A stretch of DNA of 64,000 bases from positions 1,736,001 to 1,800,000 of the forward strand of contig JALBUN010000001.1 of the NCBI GenBank assembly GCA_025174535.1, given 5' to 3'. The notes beneath the pieces are model-generated. The model worked only from the letters and a program-made list of their open reading frames with translations, searched no databases and was not told the origin of the DNA. Origin of the DNA: Cantharellus purpuraceus (Eukaryota > Basidiomycota > Agaricomycetes > Cantharellales > Hydnaceae). The position numbers and the translations under genes were made by a program. The first letter of the stretch is position 1. The number at the start of each line of letters is the position of its first letter. Shown here piece by piece: positions 47,017-57,671 of the stretch.

Positions 47017-48167
47017 GTGATAGTTATCGATTTGGACGATGTATTGTGCCAGACAAACGTGGCTGCTGCAAAATGTAGGCTTGGTTTCATTAAAGGTAGT
47101 ACCTGGCCGAAAGCGCAATGCTAAGGGGTAAACGGTATGAAGGGCATAATGAGATTTACGGAACGCGCATTGTTTTAGATGATTTTCACCGTAAGTGCAT
47201 TGCAGGGGTATATACCGGTAAAGCAATGATCTAAATACAAAGGTAGATTATCACTGGTGGCAGGTGAGTTTCAACATACACCGTGCACTTTCTCTGAGCC
47301 TTCCGACCAACTACAGTCTCTTACAGAACCCGGGCTGGGGTGATCCGTCGCAGTCAATTGCGAAAGCAGAGATGTTTTATGCATCGCCTGACTTTCTCCA
47401 AGCAACACCAGTCCCTGGTGCCCTGGAGGCAATGCAAGCTATGAAAGCGATGGGATTCCGACTGGCCATTGTAACGACACGAAGCACCGACTTCCGTGAA
47501 CAGACATTGACTTGGATCGAAAATTGCTTACCTGGTTAGAGCCTTATCTCCTCACTAATAGACGTTGCCCTGATCTCAACAGGTATCTTCGAACACATCC
47601 ACTTTTCTGACGAGTTTGCGACCTCAAAAACCAAGGGTGATGAAAAAAGGCGGCTTTCTAAGGGCGAAGTATGCTGCTATGACATTAGCGGACCCTCATT
47701 ATGAACTAATTGTTTTTTTTTTGCAGATCTGTCGTCAACTCTCCGCCAGTCTTTTGATTGACGATTCGGTGGAGAATGTACTTGGATGTGATGCGCTAGC
47801 AGGACATACGCCAGCCCTGCTGTTCGGAGATTACGAGTGGAATAAACGATCCTCGAACGTAGAGATAGCTGAAGACATGATGGGCTTCAACCAGCGTCAA
47901 CGACACGAGCTGACATTAGGTCGAAGGCCGGAGTGGTGGAAACAAGAAACGATACAACTCCCTAAGAATGTTTGGAGAGTTAAAAATTGGCCAGAGGTAC
48001 TGTTATGGCTACGGAGATCTGGCAAAGACGTCGTGAATCACCAGTGTCTGACATCATCAAGTATGCACTCCTTTGACTACAGAATCGCACCAGGTACTTG
48101 CTTGGAAGAACAATGCAGTTTTAATCTCCAACATATGCCGGGGTCGAGGTGTTTCTACCTGGCGTAA
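47017..48167 (+). CDS. HAD-family phosphatase resembling 5'(3')-deoxyribonucleotidase (NT5C-like), start unresolved
   Basis: Exons 47017-47074, 47143-47190, 47247-47263, 47327-47534, 47583-47668 and 47727-48167 keep one frame. HAD motif I is VIDLDDVLCQTN. Next come WHNEIYGT and DFHHYHWWQNPGWGDP, which are restored exactly by the proposed introns and the 17-nt exon 47247-47263. Motif II is LAIVTTRS, and the later SLLIDDSVENV is motif IV. These proteins dephosphorylate nucleotides or small phospho-compounds. The real start is not clear: no ATG is in frame just before motif I, so a further 5' exon is likely and 47017 only marks the first codon I can support. The last ~35 residues after SGKDV may instead be intron plus another exon. 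Family firm. Confidence 0.75.
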
Positions 48168-48213
48168 GATGGAAAACCACGCTTGGTGACATCTATTCTC
48201 ACATACCTAACTC

Positions 48214-48846
48214 TTATGAGCTCTTGGTTGGACTTCCCCGTCTTTTCTCATCTTCCCACCGTGCTCTTATCAGGGCTGCACCTTCTGCACGTGTTGCTAA
48301 GTGAGGTGGTAAAAGTTGCATGCGAGCCGCATAGGCCGGAGTTCTTAGTTGTTCTTCTGTTCGGATGACCTGTGTGTGGCCTGAGTCTTTGGTAGCAAGT
48401 CTAGAAGTAAATTGCACGCGTACGGATCCTATGGCCAAGAAAAATGAGAAAGTAGCGGCGCTACTCAGCATGTATTGAGACAAGGTAGCCAGGAAACCTC
48501 GGGGCCCTGCGCCTGTTCTATGAGAGTGTTAGTTGGTCCTAAAGGAGTATAAAATATCCAACCTAAGAATGCTGTACGACCCGAAGATGAATCCGATTGT
48601 TAAGCCGACGCCCCCGCCCATGAGAGCACCCATCCTACCGGAATTAAGCTTGGGATGGTATCTACATTACAAGTCAAATCCCTACTTTACTTCAAGTGGG
48701 TTCGGATTCAGGTTAATATTGTTTTAAGTAATGGGTTTGAGAGAAAGAGAAACGTACATTTTTGCCATACGGAAGGCTCGCTCGCGTGCACACGCTGCAT
48801 TGTACGCAGCAATCAAGTAGGACAGCGGTTCGGCAACTTCCGACAT
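48214..48846 (-). CDS. MGR2: MGR2/ROMO1 family subunit of the mitochondrial TIM23 translocase
   Basis: Mgr2 couples the Tim21 and motor forms of the TIM23 complex and gates lateral release of preproteins. Exons on the minus strand are 48846-48758, 48661-48563, 48517-48424 and 48369-48214, 438 nt (145 aa). The core reads MGALMGGGVGLTIGFIFGSY, then PRGFLATLSQYMLSSAATFS and FFLAIGSVIRTE: two membrane segments with glycine motifs, as in the family. The C-terminal polar tail (about 45 residues) is longer than in short family members. The start is either ATG 48846, which touches the PEX10 start, or ATG 48768 inside exon 1; residues before the core are not conserved enough to decide. Confidence 0.85.
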
Positions 48847-50127
48847 GTCTGTTTTTCATTTACCTTCAGCAAACCAGGCACAAATAAGTTGGTTCATGGG
48901 GTTGTCGTGATATTATTTACTTATGATTCTGAGACAGTCAGAGCGAACCAAAGAGACTTATTTCATGTCGCTTCCCTTCGTGAGCAGCTAGATGCTTTAC
49001 TCCGAACTTCCTTTGGTGAGTACTGTGCTTCACACACGAAACCGCCTTACATGAATTAACTAGGAACCCGTTGGTTGTTGCGATGGGAAAAGGAGGTTGA
49101 GCTGTTCTCCAGGCTGGCATACTTTTTTTTTGCAACGCGCTATGGTACGCCGACCAATTAACAACGCCACCGTCTAACCACCTCTCATATAAGCCAATCA
49201 AACCCTTGGAGAGGAGTATACTGATATTTGGAAACATTCGTCAAGGTCTCTGAAACTTTCCGCAAAAGTAAGCATCTATATTTCGAGATACTTCGGTGCC
49301 TCACGCATTTATCCAGCTCCACGCCGCTCTGGTTCTTCTCAGCACCTTTCCGCCCTATTTGACAAGCCGTTTAATGCCTCGGTTGACCGAGCTGTTCTCT
49401 GGGTCCTGGCTGGAGATGCCGTTGCGCCATCTACCGAGTGCGTTTGATATCATGACTGAAGTGAATCTTGCCGTCTTCTACTTTCGCGGGTCCTATCACG
49501 ACTTGCCAAGAAGATTACTCCGAATACGCCATGCACGTGAATGCATTGATGTACACCTCACATCGGCTAATTTTGCATGCTGACAGATCTCGACCATACC
49601 ACCCAATCCGAATATTACACCTCCGTCATATTCATTGCTTGGACTCATGCTCGCCATTAGACTTGCTTATCGTGTCATAGTGGCCATTCGATCATTCTCG
49701 TCCATTGCTGCATCCGCAAATTCATCGAAGATCGAGAAACGACCCATGCACCATATTTCTTCGCGGGAGCCCACCATTGATACACGATATATCTCTTCTA
49801 TCCTTGCTTCAGCAGCCACAGATGATGGGGAGACAATCCCTGCGGAAAATGACAAGCACACTGTACTACATGTATCTGTTCTCTCTACTAGGGATCGTGC
49901 TGCTCGTCGATGTACCCTGTGCTTGGAGGAGCGAACATCGACTTGTGCTACAGATTGTGGACATCTTTTCTGTTGGAGTTGTATTATAGGTTGGGCGAGG
50001 GAGAAGGTAGAACCATCGTATCATCCCATCACTTACATTCACTAATGGAGACATTTGCCAGCCTGAATGTCCGTTGTGTAGGCAGTCACTTAGTCTTACT
50101 CGTCTGTTGCCTATATACAACTTGTGA
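48845..50127 (+). CDS. PEX10: Peroxin-10, peroxisomal RING ubiquitin ligase
   Basis: Pex10 with Pex2 and Pex12 ubiquitinates the receptor Pex5 at the peroxisome membrane. Exons 48845-48887, 48938-49015, 49064-49144, 49194-49267, 49317-49532, 49587-50006 and 50062-50127 sum to 978 nt (325 aa). The N-terminal part reads [17 protein letters not shown], then [16 protein letters not shown] and [10 protein letters not shown]. The membrane part has [15 protein letters not shown]. The C-terminal RING reads [16 protein letters not shown] and CPLCRQ, ending YNL. The start [11 protein letters not shown] is the first in-frame ATG. Intron 49533-49586 has a GC donor (GCACGT). It is convergent with carbonic anhydrase (134 bp between stops). 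Confidence 0.93.
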
Positions 50128-50261
50128 CATGTTCGATCTGACCTGGAATGGGCTATACTTGTCCAACACCTTACAGACGGGGGCAAAGGATTTGGTCTGG
50201 CACTCTGGGAGCCATAGTACACATGCGACAGGTTTGACGATGCGCAGGTAGTTAGCTCTTT

Positions 50262-51107
50262 CTATGCCACCTGACGAACCTAAACTATGGTCATTGCCTC
50301 GAGCTTGTGATGATAGAATAAACCACACCTTGCCGGTCTCGACTTCGTATACCCAACCGGTGATGTTAGTACTATCCACAAGCAGGGGGTGCAGCTTCAA
50401 ATATTCAACGTCAGCCTTGACGCTGGGCTCGAGCTCGGGAAATGTCAAGAAGTCAATAGTCTCAATTTCTTTTGCTTGATCAGGGTGATCTGCCTATTTC
50501 CAGTCCACATCAGTTTACAGTAAAGCCTAAGTACCACACCTCAATTCACCTTGAGCTTGGACTGAAATTGGCTAGACGTGAATGTAAGCATCCCGCACCC
50601 TGTATGATGGAAAACAGCGATTTCCCGAGTTCCCAGCAGATGCTGTGAAATGAGAACTGAGCGAATTGCATCACGCCTTGTGAAAGGAATTGTCAACGTG
50701 ATCTTTGTATAGACTGTATGTGTCACTTTCGGCGACTTACGCAGATCCACCCGCATTACGGATGACGTGAGCATCCCCTTCCTTAATTCCAAGCGAGGCC
50801 GCTGGGCTAAGAGCACAAGTCAGATTCGTGGTGGTCCATCACTATTATATTAGCCACCGTACTCGATACGTGCGTCCATGCATGTTACTTGATGAGTCAG
50901 GTCAGAGGCGGCTTATGAAAACGGTATTTTCGCCTACCGACGATCAGCTGCACGTTGGGGTTGGTGTTAATCACGACCACATAATAACCAAGTTTGTTCA
51001 TGACCCACCTTCTTGCTAGGAGGCAGTGCGAGACCCCCAAGGCTCTGCTTATTGAAATCTTCAACGTAGAGCTCGTTCGCAGCAGGGAACGTCTGAGCAA
51101 TGGACAT
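50262..51107 (-). CDS. Beta-class carbonic anhydrase
   Basis: Beta carbonic anhydrase interconverts CO2 and bicarbonate using zinc. Exons on the minus strand are 51107-51009, 50947-50938, 50887-50863, 50806-50741, 50676-50550, 50493-50329 and 50279-50262, 510 nt (169 aa), the normal size for the small fungal form. It shows CMDARID (zinc Cys plus Asp-Arg dyad), HVIRNAGG and FHHTGCGM (zinc His and Cys), then SVKADVEYL and the C-terminal VRQVA. The second exon is only 10 nt and supplies LIV in KKLIVVTCMDAR. The last exon is 18 nt. Start [18 protein letters not shown]. Confidence 0.92.
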
Positions 51108-51353
51108 GGTAACACAAGTAACGTACACAAACTGACATCTTACTATATGGCCTCTTTATCGAGCATGTCTTGAAATTACGCGAATCACGTTGGATGGCGT
51201 GACATACGTCTATCTGATGACCTATGTCGAGTTCCCACTCTGTAATTTGATAGGCATAAGCCAATTACCCTAGCAAGACCTCACGTGGATAGGCTAGGCT
51301 AAAAAGGAATATAGCATTACAGCAATACAATGGTCTCCCCAAGCAACGGTAAC

Positions 51354-53739
51354 TTAAGTCAAGCCACCGTCTTGCAGTATCTCACCAATGTTCCCCGCAT
51401 CTGTTGTCGTGCTTTGTGGTTGCGAGAAGCTACCACTGAAGTCCAATCGGAGGAGGAGACGCTCTATATGTCGCCTCGTTTCCCCAAACCCGTCGTAGGA
51501 TTCGGTCTTCAATCCTTTCGGGCGTGCCAACGATTGAAAAGTCGCGGATGTGGTGTTCATGACAAACGATCGTGCAGAGATGTCTCCACCTATTCCGAAA
51601 GGCTGGGAAATCATGAGCGAGAGTTCTTCGTAGAATGTCTCAAGCAACACCATTAGTTTCTGCAAATATGACGTCAACTTTCTACTAATAAATTGCTCAT
51701 CTCGCACGTACGTCATTGATGTCCTTCATGATCATCCACCTCTCTCGAACTAACTCTCCAACGCGTGCTCCACTTCCGTCTGCAAGACTGCCTTCGAAAA
51801 GCAATGGAGGGAGAACGTCGCCCCCCCATCTCTCTATCTGCGCTACGAATTGTTCACAACACTGAAATATTGACCTTAGTGTGGATGATAATTGAGGTTG
51901 TGTTAAGAGCGTGTTGTTGAGAAGATGGTTCAAGTAGATGTTATGAAGAAATCGGAGAGTGTTAAAATCAAGGTGATCTATCCTGGCATGATCGCGCCCT
52001 GACTGAGGAACGTCGGGTGTGCCTGGTCGTGGAGAACGACTGTCCCGGGGTTGTGCGCCTTTAAGCTGGGTTTTTAGTCTGACGTATTCCTCGTCAACCA
52101 CGTCACACCATACGTATTCCATGACAGCCTCCAGAAACCAATTCATGGTTCTTGCGCAACCCCAGCCACATCTTAGGAGTCTCTCTCTAAGGTCGCGATC
52201 TTCCTCAGTGCCACCTTCGCCTGTTCCCGTCCATCGCCTACGGGCTCGTTGTGCATTTGATAAAGAAACCCACGATTCTAATACTCGAACGTGTGTTTTT
52301 CGAATTGTTGATAAAAAGGCAAATAGAGAGTTGTAGGAGGCGAGGGCGGCAGGTGTAAGGAAAAGGTCTAAGGGCCATGGTAGCGTATATGTCAACTTGA
52401 GCTGTGTGCCCAAGAGCATGTCGTCAAAGGCGACTTTTTGTTGTGCCTGCTCGTTGGTAGTGGGCAGAAGGGGGGCCAGCAGTGGACGAAGAGGTCCAGC
52501 GGGCAACAGAAAACGGAGGCGAGTGAGGGTGGGATCGTGTTGAGCTGAAGTGCCTAACGATGCGCGCAACATGGCCAAGTGCAAATCTTGCTCACGGATC
52601 ACTTGACTCTGCCGCGAAGATGGATTCAGTGTCAAGCGCGACATTTTGAGTTGTTCAAATTCCCTGAGATGAAAAGAGTGACTGATGATCAAGACAAGCT
52701 ATTTCCTTTTGAACATACCGGATGAGGGCAAGACTAAACTCTCCGTTGCGCAGCAAAAAGTAATCCGCCCTAATTTGCATAGATATATCAGCAGGTTGTC
52801 ACTATAGAGTTGTCTGGCAAACACTCGCAATGATTCTACGGCATCCTCCACATCCTCACGCGTCAGGACATTGAGCCATAACCATTCACTGACGTTGATC
52901 CTTATATCGCTTATGACGCGATCGAAAACGTGTCTGTCCTCCGGATAAGCCCCATCTAATAGTTCTGCATGCTGAACCGCCATGCTACGTGGAAACTGGT
53001 TGGAATTCCGCGCCGCATTGACGGTAGCGACGGCACGACCAACATAGAGAATAGACTCCCGTGTCTCATGAGATACACATGATGGTATTGCACCATCTTG
53101 CAATACGTATGTCAGTGCAGATGTCAATGCAGATGTCGGTGACGACGTCCATTTCTCGACAGCAAGAGGCAATGCTGAGGAAACAGTACCATGGATGAGG
53201 AAAGCAGAGAGATCTGCTAACCACAGCTGTTGTACCGCAATGGCAATTCGAGAGAAAAGCGATGAGACGGCATTCACGCCGGAATTTGCACGCTCCAATA
53301 GCAGGTCGATGAGCGGGCCTGGATTCCAATCAGATTGTCCCTCCAATCGATCGACAAACAATTCGAGAGCTTTAAGAGGGGCGTCCCACTCGGCAAACAT
53401 TGCTCGAACAGAGGAAATGGGGACAAAGGAACTTGGGCCCATAAATGCACCGTTTTGTCCAAGGATTTTGGCTTCGGTATCCACAACCAAAGATTCGTAT
53501 TCAGTCTTCAGAATGGAGCTGAGAGTAGAACATACGGCGCAGATGTACCTGTTCTTGGAAATGAGGGCCGAGTCGCAAAATGAGCGAACACGTCGATATC
53601 GGGTTGCAGTGTGTCCAAGAGCTTCTAATGTTTGCTGCTCGCCAGGATGGAGGAGAGGGGTGAACAGAGGGTTGATAGATGATCCTTGAAATAATGAGGA
53701 GTCATGTCCAGCAAGGACGAGAAGAACCTCAGCGATCAT
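51354..53739 (-). CDS. GCP4: Gamma-tubulin complex component 4 (GCP4) of the Spc97/Spc98 family
   Basis: GCP4 is a gamma-tubulin ring component that nucleates microtubules. On the minus strand the start MIAEVLLVLAGHDSSLF (ATG 53739) matches the family's N-terminal MIHELLLALSG pattern. Later parts read LPLAVEKW (about 53140) and KVAFDDMLLGTQLKLTYTLPWPLDLFL (about 52380). The end holds FLHNIYLNHLL and LQKLMVLLETFYEELS. The long middle exon runs 53739 to about 52720, another from about 52680 to 51720, and a final one to 51354. A start at 53904 in the same frame is possible but lacks conserved sequence. The dynein motor gene lies in the same window, but no functional link follows from that. Confidence 0.88.
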
Positions 53740-54495
53740 TGAGACCACTAATACAGCCAAGAGAGACAAGCTCTGGTCAGTGTCAGAGTCACAAGTAGAG
53801 TATGGTCCTTCTGATATTTGTGAGATATGAGGGTTAAAGTTGTATAGGCTGTTGCGACGCGACAAGCCAATAACAGTTGACTGGACCCAATTATGTGCAA
53901 ACATAGCTAATTACTAGAATGACCCCTCCCCTTGACTATCGCTGCGAACTCACATGACCATCCCTCCTCAATCCGTCGCTTCACTACAGAGCAGTAGAGT
54001 AATTGGCGCAATTCAGTTCACATGCACCAGTCACCGCACAACTTGACGGATGTATCGTTTGCTTCCGATGTTTAGTCGCGCCTAGCCTTTGATTTGTGGC
54101 AGATCCGAAGCCCAAGAGCAACAGTATTTGCATTCCAGCAGAGTAAGCACACCAATGTTGCTATGGAGTCTTCTGCAACTAAGATTTACCCAAAAACCAC
54201 AATCAATGGCTGGCGGTTGTTGACTACCAATTATCAGGATTGAGTCTGATCAGATGTGGTAGCAAGTTGGAGCGTTCCAGATCATGGGCAAATCAAGCAA
54301 AGCATAAATGTCGAGCTCTAGTCAAACCCGACGTCCACCCAGGCCCTCTCCTTCCATCTTTCTTGATTGACCGATTGCCGCAAGTCTAGTCTGGTCTGAT
54401 TCCCTGTTGTCAATGTCAAATGACCTAGAAATCATACACATCCACTGAATCATGATTACACCGTCTGGTGTTCGTGCCAATGCCGTCCTTGGTTT
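53740..54495. other. Intergenic region between GCP4 and TIP20
   Basis: About 750 bp; the GCP4 promoter and TIP20 3' UTR. No gene, repeat or RNA feature recognised. An open frame on the plus strand from 54452 is the antisense of TIP20 exons. Confidence 0.45.
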
Positions 54496-57400
54496 CTATC
54501 GCCAGCAGTCCTCCCGTAGTCTGACCACCTCGATTAATTCGCCTAGATCGAATTGCGACACTTCTAGCTCGTCACTGAGCTTCCGTGATCCATCGGCATC
54601 GGCATCAAATATTCGATCAACCATAATACGGAACTGGTCTGGCTCAAGTGTCAAGAGTTTCATGGCATCAAGGAGCCGTGCCCAAGGGCTTTCTACTCTT
54701 CTTACTGAATGACCCATGGCCATTTTGCAAGCCTGTACCCAGAGTAGACTTTCCTCTGCAATTTGCTTGGCTTCAACAATGGTCAGCCGACCTATGCCTC
54801 GCTGTAAGACTCTGCGCTGCAAAATAACGGCAGCCCAAGTGGAGGATATGCGTCTATAAAGTGTCGCTGCAACTGGACCAGGCAATGACCGTGATAAAGA
54901 TGTCAAATGAGACGATAAGGTCGAAATGGGAGAAACGAGTGTTGTTGGTATCGAGACTCCTCTTTCATCTGGCGACGAGCTTGCTGAGTCAGTCCAATGG
55001 CTGATGATAAAGTAATAAGTTTGGATCCAAAGAGAGGTCGCGACATATTCACCTCGATAAGTATGCCTTGGATGCCGAATCCACTTCCGAACAAACATGC
55101 CGTACGATCATGTCCTCAGCACGCTGTGCTAGTGAGCGATACTGGGTCACCAATTCCTGGAATATCGTCCCGTTGGAAGCTGCATCTACATCTTGAAGTG
55201 CCGATGTATTTTCACCTGAAGCATCGGGCAGTAGATGATGCGCATCTGCTCTGGCTCGAAGCGCCGCTCGTGAGTTGATTTCCGACCATAACTCCAGAAA
55301 GAAGAGGTCCTCGCCCCATCGCTCCATTTCAACTGCAATATAGTGGGCGCTCACACCTGCCTTGACGAGCCTCCCCATACCTTCCACACCGCCCGTTAAC
55401 TTGCGTGTATCAGACCCGTGACCCACTTGTCCAGCTAACGCCCCTGGAACTGCACGTACAAAGGAGGAGGATAGGGTCTCGAATGCGTCTAGAGAGGAAG
55501 ATATGCGGGAATGATATGATTCGAGAATTGGGAGCTGAATTGTGATGAGAAATCGGGTGCGTGCGGCGAAGCGCGGAAGAGGTTGGTATCGATCTATAAA
55601 TGGTAAAGTTGGTATAATTTTGTATAAATAAATACTGACGTACCGGTAATTTGCTCGATCAACGTCTTTACTCTTCGTGCAGAGTTGGTTGGTCGGAAGT
55701 CCGCCTCTGTGCCAGAAGCGTCAGCATCATCAGCATCATCATCAGCTATTTGCCACGCGTCTGAAGAGCTGATAATGTCATTGTACTGGTCTTCAGCAAC
55801 TTTGATGGAGGTATCAGGTAACCAAAGCCATGCAGATATGTCCGCGGCTCACATTGGTGTTCCCCCTCCAGCCAGGCTTCAAACCATTCTTTTTTGCCAA
55901 GAATTTGCTCACTTATTCCTTCCCAAGTGCCTCTATCGACGTCCTTTGGTTCGACCGGACTTGTTGCAGCAGTTGTTCCCTCAAGGAAGAAGCCTTGGTC
56001 CCTCAAGCTCGCATCAAAGGCCAACGTTTGATAGACGGTATGTGCTAGGAGGGAAGGGTGATGCAGTAGGCGAGGTATCGTGTGACGCAGTTTGCGTGTT
56101 AGTAACGGAAGTAGATGGAGGTTAAATTCTCGCTGAATGGGCAGAATTAAGGGTGATTATTCGCCTTGAAACCAGGAGGCATTGTGCTCACAAAAGCATT
56201 GATGTACTTGTAATGGGTTGCAGACAAAAGACTTTGAATTGCAGTCTCCATGAAAGGGCGATGTGTATGTGTGACATTGAGGATGTGTGTGAAATACCAT
56301 TCTGGCTAAAAGAAAACGCGATCAATGATAGTTTTACTTAAAGCGCAGCGCGATGACCTTGTCCATCCGATTGGTGTCCCTCTTGCCTTCAAAATGAAAT
56401 CTGAAACGAAGAGAAATCGGTGATACGAGGGCTTGAATGGGATAGATCCCATCGGGCTTCACGTTGGGATCAGAACCATGTATTTCATGGCCGCTATCAG
56501 GCCGTGGAACCAAAAACATCAGCCGAGTGAGGAGAGGGGGGAAGGTATATACATACGCATCTTGTAACCTGAGAAGATCAAGAAATGCCGATTCGAAACG
56601 TGTGCGGTCATCGCGTAAGGTAGACTTGTACTCTATAGGCTGTGGCCAACCCATTTTCTCAGCGGCCTCCAACAATCTACTAAAAGTTTACCTCAAACAA
56701 CTGTCTCTATCACAAGAAATTGAATACACTCACGACGTCAGTACGCCCTTGATGTTAGTCCATGTACGCTCCCGAACCTTTGACAGAAAGCTGACAATTT
56801 TCAAAGGCTGCGCCTCATCACGGGTGAACGATGCAGAAGGCTGGGTCTGTGATGTATTTTCTACGGATGAGAAATGTGTGGAAACAGACAGGACAAAGGA
56901 CTGTAGCAGGCGATATTGTGTCAAAGAGGTGGGGGAAAAGCCATGTGCTTGAGAGGACGATAATGCGTCTTGTACCTCTGCGACCGCAGCCTCACTATAC
57001 GAATAGGCTCAGAAATAGGGATTGGTGAAGGAAATGGGGCGCATTCACCTAAGCCATACGGCCCTCTCGATAACCCGAACGTAGTTCCTTACGTTCTCCA
57101 ATTCCCTGAGGTTGCGGTGTAACACCTCGAGTTGCTCTAAAAGCGTAGGGTTCGTTTCCCCATCGGGGTTATAGGAAGATACTAGTTCGGCTGAGAGCGA
57201 CGAAAGCTCATCAGCGAGGGCATGCCTCGTCAGCGACAGCTCTTGGGCCGTCGCGAGGTGACCCCGGGTCGATGTGAGCGTGAATCTAATGAGTTCGTCC
57301 ACGGCAGCCTGGGAAGTCTGGAGCTGTAACACCGTGTCAGTCCTGACCCTCTCCACATTCAGGCTTGGCCCACCTCTCCCCGAAGTCGGACCGTCTTCTG

Positions 57401-57595
57401 GCGCGCGTCGTCGACAACGCGTTGCAAGGCCTCCTCACTCTCGAATTGCGATAGAGACTGGAAGTGGGAATTCAGAAATGCTAAAGTACGCTCCTGGGAA
57501 TCTGCAGTGCTGGGAGGCTGCAGCAGTCGTCGTATTGCGGACGATGCCATGTGCAGCATTTGATCACGTGACCCACTCGCCTGAGCACGAGTCAT
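54496..57595 (-). CDS. TIP20: TIP20/RINT1 family tethering subunit of the Dsl1 complex
   Basis: Tip20/RINT1 tethers Golgi-derived COPI vesicles to the ER. The product on the minus strand begins with SSAIRRLLQPPSTA and a coiled-coil region (AVDELIRFTL...ELENVRNYVRVIERAVWL). It continues with a middle part (FLDLLRLQDAYVYTFPPLL) and KKEWFEAWLEGEH. The C-terminal part reads WGEDLFFLELWSEI, GPVAATLYRRISS and IVEAKQIAEESLLWVQACK, ending at 54496. These match the RINT1/TIP1 family layout. Start is either ATG 57595 or ATG 57550 (MASSAIRRLL); the second would place the TCACGTGA site 57564-57571 in the promoter shared with HIS7. Exon borders were not all fixed. Confidence 0.83.
57564..57571. promoter_or_regulatory. 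TCACGTGA palindrome between TIP20 and HIS7
   Basis: A perfect palindrome in the short divergent region (HIS7 ATG 57672, TIP20 start 57550 or 57595). E-box type; bHLH binding is inference. The same palindrome occurs 53 bp upstream of PAL1. Confidence 0.4.
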
Positions 57596-57671
57596 TTCCT
57601 TCAACTCTATCCATCTTTTTCACTCCCTAATATCGCGTCCGAATCGCGTCCACACCGCTGCTGTGTCGGTC

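Noticed and set aside
46726..47226. 166-codon open frame on the minus strand between THR1 and the HAD gene
   Set aside because: It covers the end of THR1 and the first HAD exons, which are supported by conserved motifs on the plus strand; no motif of its own.
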